From Bimuria novae-zelandiae CBS 107.79 (lineage: Eukaryota > Ascomycota > Dothideomycetes > Pleosporales > Didymosphaeriaceae), in NCBI GenBank assembly GCA_010015655.1, contig ML976664.1:345706-409705 (forward strand): a DNA stretch of 64,000 nucleotides. The letters are read 5' to 3'. The position numbers and the translations under genes are program-made. The notes under the pieces are model-generated. The model did no database searches, was not told the DNA's origin, and worked only from the letters and a program-made list of their open reading frames with translations. Of this stretch, positions 33,562 to 46,538 are shown piece after piece (within the stretch, counting starts at the first letter, position 1; every line of letters begins with the position of its first letter).

Positions 33562-36500
33562 AATTTATTATAACCTAAGTTTGTAAAGCACGTTTAATTC
33601 TTTTTAGAATTTACTAATTTTTACTAGAAGTTTATTAAGGACTATTTTAAGGTTATAGAACTCCTAACAGAGATTAATAAAAAAGAAGTAGAATTTAAGT
33701 AGGAAAAAGAATAGTAAAAAGCTTTAAAAAAGCTTAAAAAGCTCTTTTTCTTAGCGCCCCTCCTCTAAATATATAACTTAGAAAAACCTATAAGGGTCAA
33801 AATAGATATATTAAACTACACATTAAAAGAAATTCTCTTATAATGGTAGAATAATAGAAAATAGAGACTAGTATTCTATTATTTAAAAAGGTTCTTAGGA
33901 GCAGAACTAAATTACGATATTTATAATAAGAAACTACTAGGGATAATAGACACCTTTAAATAATAATAAGTCTAGCTTATAAAAGCATGCTTTAAGATAG
34001 AGGTGCAAATAGACTACTAAAATTTACTAGCTTTATATTAACTAAGAAGTTTAATAGGCGACAAGTATAATAGGTAAAATTTTTAGTAAATTTTAACTTT
34101 ACTATATATTATTAACTTAAAATACTTAATAGTGTAGCACACGCCTGTTAGGATCCGTTGAGACCCAACATGACGCGAGGCGGGGCATGGGCACTTATCC
34201 GTGCGACCAGCCAAGGCTTCTAACTCAGCCACGGATCACGTGACCAAGTCACGCGTCCCAGAAATATCAGGCGTCCTAGAAATATCTTGGCATATGGGAC
34301 TTTGGGATTCTCGGGACACCTAGGATTTATAGGACGAGTTATGTATATAGGAACGCGAGGATAGTCTTCTATTATTATATTTAACTTATTTATTAATCTA
34401 TTGTTTAGATCTAAATAAGCAACCTTGTTAATTTAATTATACTATATATACTTTTAATACTAATGCCCTAGTAATAAGCGTAAGCTATTACTATAACCCT
34501 CTTTTATCCTATTAGTACTCTTACCCGAGAACTAACCTTAGCCCTTAGGGACTAGCTACCCCTAGGGATCTTAATATTTTAAACACCCTTAATATAAGTA
34601 CTACTAGGACCCCTACCTCTTCTATAGCTTTGGATAACTATGTTACCCCTATAGGGGATGGCAAGAATAAGGTACATAAACCTAACTTATATAATAGCAA
34701 TTAAACTCTCCTTAACACCTAGCTTTTATAGCTAGACCTCTACTTCTTTAACTAGAACTAAGACCTTAAAGATAAAAGGAAGGTTATTTTTACTATAACT
34801 TATATATAAGGAAGCGCTAAAGAATAAATCTATCCTTACCTAATTAAGTACCTAGACATAGACTATAATGACAAGAACGAGGAGTACGTTAATAAATATG
34901 CTAATATAATTAATATTATTAAAGACTATAATAACTTTAAAATATGCCTTTAATAAATATTTAGAATTACTAATAAAACTACTATTGCTAAACGCGCGAT
35001 CTAAATAATTCGCTAATACTAATCTATAGCTAAGTACGTAGCTAAGTTCTATCAGTACGCCGTGTAACTTAATTAGGAGGATAAATCTCTTAAAATAATA
35101 TATAAATAAGGTCTTAAACGTTATATGCGCGAAGAACTCCTACGTAATAGTATAAAAATAAAGACCTTAGAAGAACTATATAAAGAGACTATTTATATTA
35201 ATAAGGAATAGTTTGCCTTGCAAGAAGAATTCCGCAGGAACCTAAGGAACGCTAGTTTTAAATAATAAGTACTTATAATCTATAGGGTACTACTAAAGGC
35301 ACCTTAACGCTAGTAACGTAACTATTATAGCCCCTAACCTATAAAAGATATCTAGTTTAACAACCTAGAAAAGAGAACAGGAAAGGCTATAGGCTTCTAA
35401 AAGCCTAACTAACGTATCTTAAATAGAACCTAACGATAAGGGACCGAGACGCGTAAATGCTTTATATATAGTAAACTAGGCCACATAGCCAGGAACTGCA
35501 GATCTAAGAACAAGATTACTAGGTAGCTAAACGTACTAATTATTAATAAAGAAGAAATAACCAACGAGGAATAGTAATTAGTAAACGCTATTAAATAAGT
35601 TAATATCTACGACAAAGGATTAAAGTAATTAGGAATATTTAACTTATAACTTTATAAGGATGTATATAACGGTTTAGACAAAAAAGAGAGAAAAAAGGAA
35701 CTAATATATTAATCTCTTATACTTTACCCTAGCTAGAGAAAACTAGTTACTAGCAAGACAACTAACGTTTTTAATTTCTTAAAAAAATACTAACTAAGGG
35801 AAGAAGACTTTAGGTTTATAGTAATTAAATAATAAGACTACGTAAAAGTATTTTACCACGCTTACTAACCTAACCTAGTTAGTAAAGTAGCACGAGAAAT
35901 AGCAGATTATTACTACGCTTATAAAGACCCTAAGAAGAAATACCTAAATAAAACCCTAAACTACAAACTAGAGTACGACCTAGACCACCGCAACCCTACG
36001 CACGAGACTATATAATAGACCCTCTATAGGGAAGACTAATATACTATTTATTACTAAGCTAAGGAATATAGCTACTTTTTCTAAATATACTAATAATATA
36101 GATAGGAGTGGTTTAACTGCCCTATTACCTACTACGATGTTTACCTTTAGGATAAACGTAAAATACAATACTTTTTACGCTTTAACTAGGCACTAAACTA
36201 AGTAATATTACAACTCGTTAACAGGAAATGCGTATTAGATAAATAGTAAATATACTTACACCTTAACTATAAAGAACACAGGGAGCAGAAAAACAAGCAT
36301 AGATTTAATTATATACTAAAAAGGACTACGACCCTCTAGATTAAAGTAGTAACAAAGAAAGAAAATAGTAAAGTTTCCCTAAATAAGACTTAATAATAGC
36401 CTCGGGAAAAGAATAAAGGACGCCTGAAACCTATAGAGCTAGTTATAAAGAAAATATCCTTTTTAGACCTAGGCTTAGGCAGGAAGACGCCTTTAAAGAA

Positions 36501-38347
36501 GTAAATACTACTAATAGTTAAGTATTAATTAAGCTACTAGTATAGCTTAAAGAAATATAAATAAAAGCCATGCTAGACTTAAGAGCACAGGAAAGCTATA
36601 GATTAAAAAAAGCACTTAATAGAGCAGGACTTTATAAACGTAAGAAGGCTATACCCTATACTATCTATATTATAAATAGATAACTAATGCCTAGTAAAGT
36701 AATAATTAAATATAAGGTTAAAACAACCCTCACGATTTATAGACACCAGGAATTAATTACCCTTAACATAATTAAGGAAGCTAACTATAATATAATTTTA
36801 GAATTACCCTAGCTAAGGAAGTACAACCCTATAATTAACTAAAAAAAGAAAGAGCTATCCTTTAAGCGCTATAATTATATATTATAAGTAAAGCCTACGC
36901 ATTAATAGAGCATAATAGTAAATAAAAAAGCTATTAATAATATAGTCTTATACCTAGAAGTTAATAAACACGAAATTAACTTAGCAAACGCTAGCAGGAA
37001 CCACTAGGCTATAAAGTATAAGTATAAAGAAAATAGCACACCTTTTAACATCCCTAATAAATATAAAGAATAGAGTTATTTATTTTAAGAAGAGAAAGGA
37101 GCAAATGTCCTTCTTAAGTATATATACTAAGATTACCACATTATTCTTAAAGAAGGAAAAACGCCGCCCTTTAGACTACTATATAGCTAGAGTAAAAAGG
37201 AACTCTAATAGACACGCGAATTCCTAAAGAAAGCCCTTAAAAGGTAATAGATACGTAAGTTAGAATTGCTAGCAGTATTACCCTTAATATTTATTATAAA
37301 AAAGGATAGAATATAACATCTATATATTAACTATAAAAGACTAAATAACATAATAATTAAAAATAAATACCTACTACTAAACATATAAGAATCCCAAGAC
37401 AGGCTAGGACGAGCTAAGATATTTACGCAATTTAACTTACAAGATAGATACTACCTTATATAAATAGTAGCAGGTGATAAGTGGAAGATAGCCTTTTAAA
37501 CTAGGTATAGACTATTTAAGTACAAAGTTATACCCTTTAGACTCACTATTGCACCAGCAACATTTTAAATAATAATTAATAATATACTATAAAGCTACCT
37601 TAATATATTTATAATTACATACCTTAATAATATCTTAGTATTCTTTAAACAAGAGAAGGATTATGTGCAGCACGTATAAATAGTATTATAAGCGCTAAAT
37701 ATTACTAACCTATAACGAAAACTAGAAAAATATAAATTCTATATTATAAAACTAGAATTCCTAAGACATATTATTAACACTAAAGGTATCTAAGTAAGCC
37801 CTTTAAAGATTAAGGAAGTAAGAAAGTAGAAATTACTTATTAACTTTAAGGAAGTATAAGCCTTTCTTAAATTTATAAGATTTAATAGATAGTTTATTAC
37901 AGACTACTTAAAAATTATATTACCACTCACGAACCTTATAAAGAAAGATAAACCTTTTAACTAGATAAAAGAATATAAGTAAGCATTTTAAATACTATAA
38001 AAAGTATATATTACGCTACTAGTCCTTATACACTTCTAGGATAATAAACCCTTACGTATTAAAACAGACGCAAGCGACTTGGCGGTTAGGGCATGCGCGA
38101 AGCAGAAAAACAACGGTAAATGGCACCTAGTCGCCTACTACGTACACAAGTTTACATTAGAAGAATTACGGTACGAAGTACATAATAAAGAACTACTTAT
38201 AATAGTAAAAGCTATTAAACATTAGAGGGTCTATGCATATAGTTACTCTAAACTTATAATTTTTATAAACTATAAAAACCTTATACGCTTTACAACTATA
38301 AAAGAACTAACCTAATAATAAGCAAGATAGTTAGAAACGTTAAGGTA

Positions 38348-40194
38348 ACGTGGTTCACAACCGAGCGGGCCAACCCCACCGAGCGGGCCACTTTTTAAAA
38401 GTCAGTCTATTGCGAAGCGCCTCCTACAACACTACTATAATTTACTATAATTTGCAAAACATAGAAATACTATTTAGACTTATTGCTATTAGATGCATCT
38501 ATAATTTCTACTGCGCAGGTGCGAGCGTTGTGGCCAGCTTCGCCGTAACGTCCGCAGCGCCTCTGCCCACGTACCCTCTTTGTAGACTCTTCACCCTCCT
38601 TTTGCCCACTACTATCCTTTTTAGCTATTAAATTGACTACCTCTCCTACTGTAAGTGTCTTAGCTACCTAAATATACTTCCTTTTTTAACTTTTTACCTT
38701 TATTACTATTTCTACTATCTTGCGAAGCCTTACTATTTCTTATTATATTAACACTATTTCGTGCCCTATTAATGCAACACCTTTATTAAGCTACTTAATA
38801 GCTCTAAGAAGCAGAGAAACTAGTAAATCTCTATGCTTCTATACACGCTTACAAACTAGCGTTAACTAAGCCTTTATCTTGCGGAGGTTGCTTAGTGTTT
38901 TTAATTCCTATAGGGTGTCCTCTACGTTAGGTGGAGTTGGCGTACGAAGAACTATATTAAATCTTAATAACACCGCCTCTAGGTCGTGTGGGACTAATCT
39001 AGCGCCTCTAAAGCCTGCGCAGATATTCGCCTTTATTATTACTTTCTTAAAAGCTACTTTAAAGGCTAGTAGAAAGGTCTCCTTCTTAATCTACTTAGTG
39101 CTATACTGTGCTAAGCTACTAATCTTATTGCTGTACGCCCGCTTTAAAGGCAAAAAACAACCCACATTAAGTGGCTGTAAGAGGTGTGATAAGTGTGGAA
39201 GCATATAGAGAATAATAATCTTTTGTTCTTTACAGTATTTGTGGAATTCGTGTGAGCAGTGGCTTTTGTAGCTATCTATAATTAGTAGCTAGTGTGCACC
39301 TAAACTACGCGCCTTAGTATAGGTATTAAAGTGCCTTAGCTAGGCAAGACTAAGCTTGTTTAACGTATAGCTATTAGGATTAACTTTAATAACTTAGTCT
39401 CGGGGTAGATTATAGAACCAGGACGTGATTAGAACCTTACTAAGGAAGATAAAAAAGGGTAGTAGAGCCTAGCCTTTAGCGCTAACACCCTAGATATTAG
39501 TAACTTACCTATAATTACTAGGTTAAATTTTCTTTAGGTTGCTTCGCTTCTTAGAGCCTGTAAAGACCATCTAACCCTGTATTACCCCTATTATAAAGCC
39601 TGTCTCGTCGAAGTTGTACGTGTCGTCATTAGCGATACCGTACTTAGCCTTAGTATTAGTAACTAGCTCGAACTAGGGCATTATAATACGTGGATCTTTA
39701 TTTAGGGCTCGCTAATAATTATATAGATAGCTCCTTTAAAGCTTAATTTCTAGCGTACGCGTCTTAAGCCTGTCTATCTAGTGCTTACTAATAGGCTATC
39801 TACCGCGCTTAGTAAGTAGATTATTAGCTATATCTTAGACTATATTCCTTATTGCACCTATTCCTCGCTAGTTAAGCTTAAGTATACGTTAGACTAGAGC
39901 CTCCTCCTCTAGCTTAGTTAGCTTCTTTAAGTTAGACTCGCGATCGCGTCGAGAGAGGGCTCCTTAGCGTCGTTATTATACTATTATTTAAGGCACGCTA
40001 AAGGCTATAATAACGCATCTTTTACTTTTATCGCGATCTTTAATTATAGCTTAGATAGCAAGCTATAGTGCGCTTTTAGTATAAGGTTGTTACGCGTTAT
40101 GTTGTAATGGCATTGTGGTATAAGCTAGAGGTGGGCTGCATTTAGCAAAGTTAGCCCGCTCGGTGGGGTTGGCCCGCTCGGTGGTGAACCACGT
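38348..40194 (-). mobile_element. Fot1/pogo-like DNA transposon, copy A
   Basis: It has ends ACGTGGTTCAC and GTGAACCACGT with inverted repeats of about 45 bp, in which ACCGAGCGGGCCA occurs twice per end. TA duplications are at 38346-38347 and 40195-40196. Length is 1847 bp, identical to copy B. It is inserted in the RNase H to integrase linker of gypsy II. Confidence 0.95.
38470..40113 (-). pseudogene. DDE_1 transposase of Fot1-like copy A
   Basis: The frame spans 548 codons from ATG (complement of 40111-40113) to the stop at 38470-38472. Order: an HTH region near the N-terminus (KDRDKSKRCVIIAFSVP), a CENP-B-like HTH (ISKHWIDRLKTRTLE), DDTYNFDETGFIIG with the first Asp, LLIIDSYKSH with the second, and HLLQPLNVGCF where the usual third Asp is Asn. 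The C-terminus carries a CCHC-like knuckle (CGRYGEAGHNARTC) with one Cys changed. At least a dozen TAG/TAA stops are present. RIP-type base changes account for the decay. Confidence 0.88.
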
Positions 40195-43100
40195 TAATAT
40201 AAATTTAAAATTATGTACACCTTAAGTAATAAAAAAAAACGGACGAGCATACGCTCTTAGTAAAATAAATAATAAAAGAAAAAAAGTGAAAATATACTCT
40301 ATAATACTAAGGTAAAATTTTAATATTTCTTTAAAACTAATTGCTAAACTTAATTAACTCCTTATACTTACACGAAAAGTGCCTAAGAAACTATAAAAGG
40401 AAATTATATAATAATACTATAATAACTTAGTATACAGATACCTAGAGATTAGAAAAATAATAGAACTTATCTAGCGGAATTACAGCTTTAAAAGAATTAA
40501 GGAAGCAGTAACTACTTATATCCGTAAATATATAGACTGCTAGCATAATAAACACGCAACCCATCTTAAGTATAGAGAAATATAAGCTATATAAATACCT
40601 GTAGCACTATAGGAAGATACTGATATAGACTTTATTATAGGACTACCTAAATTAAAAGATCCTGCAACCGGAATTACTTACAACGTAATACTAAATATTA
40701 TCTATTAATTTACTAAATACGTAGAATTACTACTATACTAAAAAATAACTATAGCTAAGGAACTTGCATTCCTTATCCTAGACTAACTTATATAATACTA
40801 TAGTATTCTAAAGATAATTATTAGTAATAGAGATAAGCTTTTTACCTTAAACTACTAGACTACGCTTATAGCCCTTATTAGAATAAAATAAAAACTATTA
40901 ATGGCATACTATCTGCAAACCGACGGACAAATAGAACGTATAAACTAAATAATTAAGACGTACCTACGTATCTATTATAATAACTAAAGGAATCATTAGA
41001 TTTTCTTATTACCTATAGCATAGTTAGCATATAATAACAAAATATTAGTAGTAACAGGATTTACACTATTCTATGTAAACTATAAAAGACACTTATATCT
41101 CTTTAACTAAATACTTCCTATAGCGATTAAGATAGAAGAAGTAATAAATATAGTAGAAAATATAAAGAAAATACATGCATAACTCTAAAAGAATCTTAAA
41201 AAAGCTTAATAGTAAAGAATTTCCTATATAAACAAAAAAAAATACCACCTTAGCTAAAGAAGGGGGATTAAGGATATTTACTTACAAAAAATCTTTAAAT
41301 CTAGAAAAAGAAGCATAAGAAACTAAATTATATTAAAGTTAAACTATTTTTTATGATTAAATAAGTATTACTAGTTAACTACTAATTAAAACTATCGCTA
41401 GACGTAAAGATACACCTAGTATTTTACGTAGACTTACATAAATCTACAGACCCTAAAATACTAGTTAAAATAACCTTTTATTACTAGCTAGAGGACGAAA
41501 ATAAATTTAAAGTTAAAATACTTTTAATATATAAAAAAGTTGAATAAGAAGACTTCTAAAATAATAAATTTTTATAACCATAGTTAGTTAAGTAGAAAGG
41601 ATACCTATACTTAAAAAATATATAAAAACTAAAATTTAAACTTCGCAAGAACTACTAGGAACTCTTAAAAAAGATATAAAATAAGATCTATAACTACTAC
41701 TATACTAAAGTAATAAGAGAAAGCTTTAAAGGAAAAGAGACTTATAATATAACTATACTAAAAATAAACATTATATAGCAAAAGAGGAAGGCTTTAACTA
41801 AATAATAAATTAGTCTATTACTTTAGCACCTAAAGTAGTATCTATATTAACTAATACTACTATTTACGCTAGTTCCTTACGAGTCTCTAAGGCTTCTAAC
41901 TTATTTACTATAGATATCCTACGATTAAATAACTCTTACTCTTTCTTACGTAACTTCTTACGCTAATTACGCAAACGCGCTATCTTCTCTTATGCTAGAT
42001 AAGCACGCAAGAGCGCTACGTAAGTAAGCTTTTTTTTTAACCTAAAGTTTTACCTTCTCCTTAGCCTCTAACTTTTCTAATCTTTCTAACTTAGTATTTA
42101 TCTTTAAATAATTTAGCAAAGGAATATCTTCTAGCTTATACTTCTAATTACTATACTAAACATAATTTATGCACTTTAAGTATAATAATAATAACTAGTA
42201 AGGTAATTACTTCTTAGCGTAGTATAAATAAATAACTATAGTAAATACGTAATTTTACTTACGATAATTAGCTTATAAATAACGGTATCGGGCGGATTAG
42301 GAAAGTGGCTTTATAGGTAGTTAACTTATAAGGATATTAAGTCTAGAAGAGGGGGCTAATATTAGGATCTATTAAGACCTAATATAACGTAAGGCAGGGC
42401 ATGGGCACTTATCTGTGCGACTAGCTAAGACTCCTAACTTAGCTATAGATTACGTGACTAAGTCACGCGTCTTAGAAATATCAGGCGTCCTAGAAATATC
42501 TTGGCATATGGGACTTTGGGATTCTCGGGACACCTAGGATTCATGGGACGAGTTATGTATATAGGAACGCAAGGATAGTCTTCTATTATTATATTTAACT
42601 TATTTATTAATCTATTATTTAGATCTAAATAAGCAACCTTGTTAATTTAATTATACTATATACACTTTTAATACTAACGTCCTAGTGACAAGCGCGAGCT
42701 ATTACTACGACCCTCTCTTATCCTATTAGTACTCCTGCCCGAGAACTAACCTTAGTCCTTAGGGACTAGCTACCCCTAGGGATCTTAATAACGCCTTAGG
42801 TAGAAAACTAGATCTTACGAAAGATAAACCTAATCTACATAACGTAGTGCTATATATAAGGAGCGATAGGATAATTAAATATAATTAGCTAAAAATTAAG
42901 GCCCGCGCAGCTAACCTATAGTACATAAAACTAGAGGTATATAATTTTTAGGACTATAGCTAACTTACGACAGAATAACGCGAGGAAAACGACCTGTTTT
43001 AGAAAAAAATTAATAAAACACGACGAGCTTATTGAGGCAAAGTTATTATAAAACTAGGACATAAAGAAATCTTAATTAGAAGGCTATATAAACTTAGATA

Positions 43101-44399
43101 ATAGGGTTACCTAAATAAATAAAAAACTACGTATTAGATCGCGAACAAATATACTATTCCTAGGCTTAAGTAGATAGTAACTAAGATTACAAGTAACTAT
43201 TTAACATGCTATGAGAATAAGATAAAGAGATATAAGCCTTATAAACTATTATACCTACTATAAGTAGCTAAATATCTATAATAGAGTGTAATAATAGACT
43301 TTATAGTAAAGCTCCTAAGATCGCTATAGCTAGGGATAAAGCAAATATATAATACTATTATAGTAATAGTAAACTGCTTAACTAATGTAGCTAAGTTTAG
43401 ACCTATACAAGCGTCTATAATGGTAAAAGAACTAGCTGTTACGGTGGATAACGTAGTGTTTATAAAATATAGACTACTAAAGGAATTTATTATAGATAGA
43501 GAGATAAACTCTTTACGTCTAAGTACTAGGATATCTTCACGGCAGCACTAGGCGTTAACAAGAAGCTTTTAACGAGTTTTTACCCCTAGACTAATAGATA
43601 AATAGAACGTATGAATTAAACTTTAAAATAGTACCTATTATTCTACGTTAATAAATAATAAGATAACTAAGTAAAGTTACTACTAATAGCCTAGCTAGCA
43701 TATAATAGCACAAGATTAGGAACAACATAGTACTCCCTATACTATGCTAACTACGGATATAAGCTAGTTACTTATTAAAATCTAAGGGATATGAAAAGCA
43801 TTTCTATAAGAGCTCTTAATAAGGCCTAAAAGATAAGGGAACTTCACAAAGTCTTATAAAAATAAATTACCTAAAAAGCTTTTATAGCATCTAAGAACGC
43901 TAATAAATAAAGAATTAAGACGCTAATTTTTAAAAGGGGTAACAAAATTTTTCTATTTTAAAAAAATCTAAGGACAAAACAACCTAGTAGAAAACTAAAT
44001 TACTTCTAAATAGGCCCTTTTAAAGTATAAGAAACTAAGGGACCTATTATAACTAAGTTACTTTTACTAAAGGGCATAAAGATCTATTCTACGTTTTATA
44101 AGTTACTTTCAAAACTAGCACCCCTAAACGCTATAGTTAAGATCTAATTAGATCTAGAAAATAATCAGTACGAGGTTAAGAAAATCAAGGATTTAAAAAT
44201 AAAAAATAATTAGACTAAATAATATAATACCTAAGAACTAAAGAAAAATCTCACGAACTGTAAGAAATTAGTAATAAATTACTACTAATAATACCCTTAG
44301 ATAGAATATTAGCAAGAAAGGAAGAAATATAAAAACAATTAAAGTAAAATAAAAACGGATTAGCCTATAACTAGCTTCAATTAGTCCTTAGAGATGCGA

Positions 44400-45840
44400 G
44401 TTATGATAGTTTACAAGTAATAGTAATAATCGTATTCTTTAGATTATCTTTCTCCTTCTCTTTCTCCTTCTCTTTCTCTAAGGCTTCTATCGCGTCAGCA
44501 ATACGAAGATTATACTAAGTATAGGCATGCTCCTTCTCCTTAATCTTTGCTAGCTTCTACTTAAGGCAGTTAGCTAACTCCTTAGTATAAAGAAACTTAA
44601 GACGCTTTTTATACTTTTTCTTCTAAATAAGCTCTTAATCTCTCTTAGGGATCTATAGGCTATACTTAGCATAAATTTAAATATAACTAGCGTATTACCT
44701 AAAGGCAACGTCTATAAAGTAACATAGCTTTAACTTTTAATACTACTTATAACTTATGTTACGGTACGATTCTATTAGGTTCCATGCCTAGACTCTTGGC
44801 TGGATCTAACGTATATATATATAGGTTATTTCTACTATAGAGAAATCAACGCCGTTCTTCCTCTTATAGTTATAAGCCTAGAAGCCTGTAATAATCGCTA
44901 TGTTTATAGCCTATTAAACTAGTCTATTGGTTTAGACCTAGTTAGTTGTTACGTCGTTAAAGCAGACCTCGTTGTTAGTAGATAATTAGTTAAGAGACGT
45001 AAATCGTCTAAGATTAGCGCTAGTTAGGACCTTATTATTAGAGAATTATTATTATATAGATTATAGACGCTATATCTTATAAGGATAGTAATTAAATTAG
45101 ATCTACTAATTATAAAAGAAATTGTTATACTTAATAAACTTAAAAATTAGACAAAATATATATTTCTAAGGAAGGACTACGCAGTTAGAAATTATATTTA
45201 AGAATATATTAATCTATTACTAAGTTATAAAGAAGTCTCTAGGTTAGAGATAGAAAAGCCTAGAAAGTTTAAGTTAAGGGATTTTTATAAGCTAAGAAAC
45301 ACAAGTAGTAGTAGTAGTAGTAGTATTGGTTTTACGTCCTATGTAACCTCCTAGGGGGTATGTAGACGTGCCCTGCACTTAGTAAGGGCCACTTATGCTA
45401 GTGCTATCGCTGCTATAGGAGTGGCCTCTCTTGCTGCTGTCCCTCTCCAGATAGGGGCGACTTAGCTGTTTAATCTGGCCTTTATGTGATAATAGTAGGA
45501 AAAGGGGTGGCCTTCTAGCTGCCCCTAGTCCTGTACAGAAGCATGCCAAGACTTATTAGAGGTAAGGAAAGATATATACACGCATATAGGTATATAAAAG
45601 AGAGAGCTAAGTCTTATATAGTAGATATTTTAGTAAGTTATAAGTAGGTAGCGTATCTACTTTACCTAAAGCAAGGGTTTACGTCCGCTTGCCTATAACG
45701 TAGTTAGCTAGTTACTTACTAACGTATACTATTATTAATACTAAGTATAAGAAGGGTTACGTATTCTTCTAGGCTTAGCGCTTTAAGGTACTATATTTCT
45801 TCTCTAGTGTCTGTTAGGGGATGTGTTGTGCGTTATGGCT
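44400..45840. other. AT-rich repeat-derived sequence, unassigned
   Basis: RIP-altered sequence lies between gypsy I and the LINE. The minus strand has a Lys/Glu-rich coiled coil (LRIADAIEALEKEKEKE, about 44450-44520). This resembles the tails of pogo-type transposases, but no core could be identified. A (AGT)7 microsatellite lies at 45304-45324. A stretch near 44768 resembles the start of a reversed gypsy II LTR (TATTAGGTTCCAT), but only for about 13 bp. Confidence 0.5.
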
Positions 45841-46538
45841 AATAGTTAAAGCGTCGCACTGTCTGTGGGCAGTGTATAATATAGTCTAGGGCCAGGTCTG
45901 CTTCGCAGGTGCACGTGAGGGTCTCCTTATTATGCTTAAACTTCTTATAGTACTAGGCGTAGTTGCTGTGTCTTGTCCTTATGGATAGGAGCTTGGCTAG
46001 GGCGGGGCGTGTGAGCTCCAGCTCCGGCGGTTGCCTGGAGGGGGTGTATGCTAGGCCCTACTAGTTATACCATGTAGAGAGATTTGGTGTGCGTGTGCGC
46101 CACTACTCTTATTGTGCAGCGTGTACGTATGCGCGCGTATTAGATCGTAGACCTAATATTATAGGGTTAGCTACCTTCCCTGTGGGTAGGCGTAGGTCCT
46201 TAGCTACCTTATCTGCTAGCTAATTAGCTAGCTTATTACCTTTAATGCCTATATAGCCTAGTAACTATTAGATTTAAATATCCTAGGTGTCTATAGCTTC
46301 CTAGCAGCGTATAAAGGCCCACTGGGATAACGGCGCGGGGTCTCCCCTAATACCCTAGATAACTAATGTGCTATCTACACATATCTAGATCTGGCTTAGG
46401 CGGTGCGCCTAAGTCTATAGCACGTGTTAAAGACCTCTCCAGGCCCCCACTGCTTCTGCGTCGAAGACGTGGGCCCGCGTGTTAAGGGAGCCTTTGCCTG
46501 TGTATAGCAGACTCTGGCCCTGGTACACAGCGTATCTA

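Larger units (their letters stand above)
34640..41760 (+). pseudogene. gag-pol of gypsy family II, RIP-inactivated
   Basis: Domains lie in the order expected of a chromovirus. A gag CCHC knuckle is at 35455-35501 (KCFIYSKLGHIARNC, second Cys lost). A protease-region motif like NIILELPWLR..NPII is near 36790-36840. RT lies at about 37260-37650, where the catalytic YLDD reads YLNN. RNase H is at about 38050-38310 (KTDASDLAVRA), then an integrase HHCC region (40430-40560) and core (DIDFIIGLPKL near 40620-40655). A chromodomain LVK.KGYLYL is near 41590-41630. The frame crosses the Fot1-like insertion (LR / YKFKIMYT). Stops are frequent throughout. Confidence 0.85.
34146..42790 (+). mobile_element. 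Complete gypsy chromovirus, family II
   Basis: Two 431-bp LTRs (34146-34576 and 42360-42790) and a perfect 5-bp target duplication ACGCC (34141-34145 and 42791-42795) define it. A polypurine tract (AGAAGAGGGGG, about 42345-42355) precedes the 3' LTR. It is inserted inside gypsy family I. Removing the nested Fot1-like element leaves about 6.8 kb, a normal size. The 5' LTR is TGTTAGG...TCTTAATA; G-to-A and C-to-T changes at the ends (TATTAGG in the 3' LTR) fit RIP. Confidence 0.93.
29499..44400 (+). mobile_element. Gypsy (Ty3) family I retrotransposon, interrupted and lacking 3' LTR
   Basis: A 5' LTR (29499-29995, starting TGTTACGATC and related to the solo LTR at 2438) is followed by gag with a degraded CCHC knuckle near 30928-30970, RT with [10 protein letters not shown] near 33190-33220, an RT/RNase H segment (33570-34080) and integrase (TNVAKFRPIQAS near 43385-43420). 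Two insertions split it: a 184-bp solo LTR at 33378 and the complete gypsy II element at 34146, flanked by the ACGCC duplication. Integrase resumes after 42790. A 3' LTR was not found before the next unit. Every coding segment is full of TAG/TAA stops. Confidence 0.82.

Noticed and set aside
44757..44812. 3' LTR of gypsy I starting TGTTACGG
   Set aside because: Only the first few bases resemble the 5' LTR; the following sequence does not align with 29499 onward or with 2438 onward.
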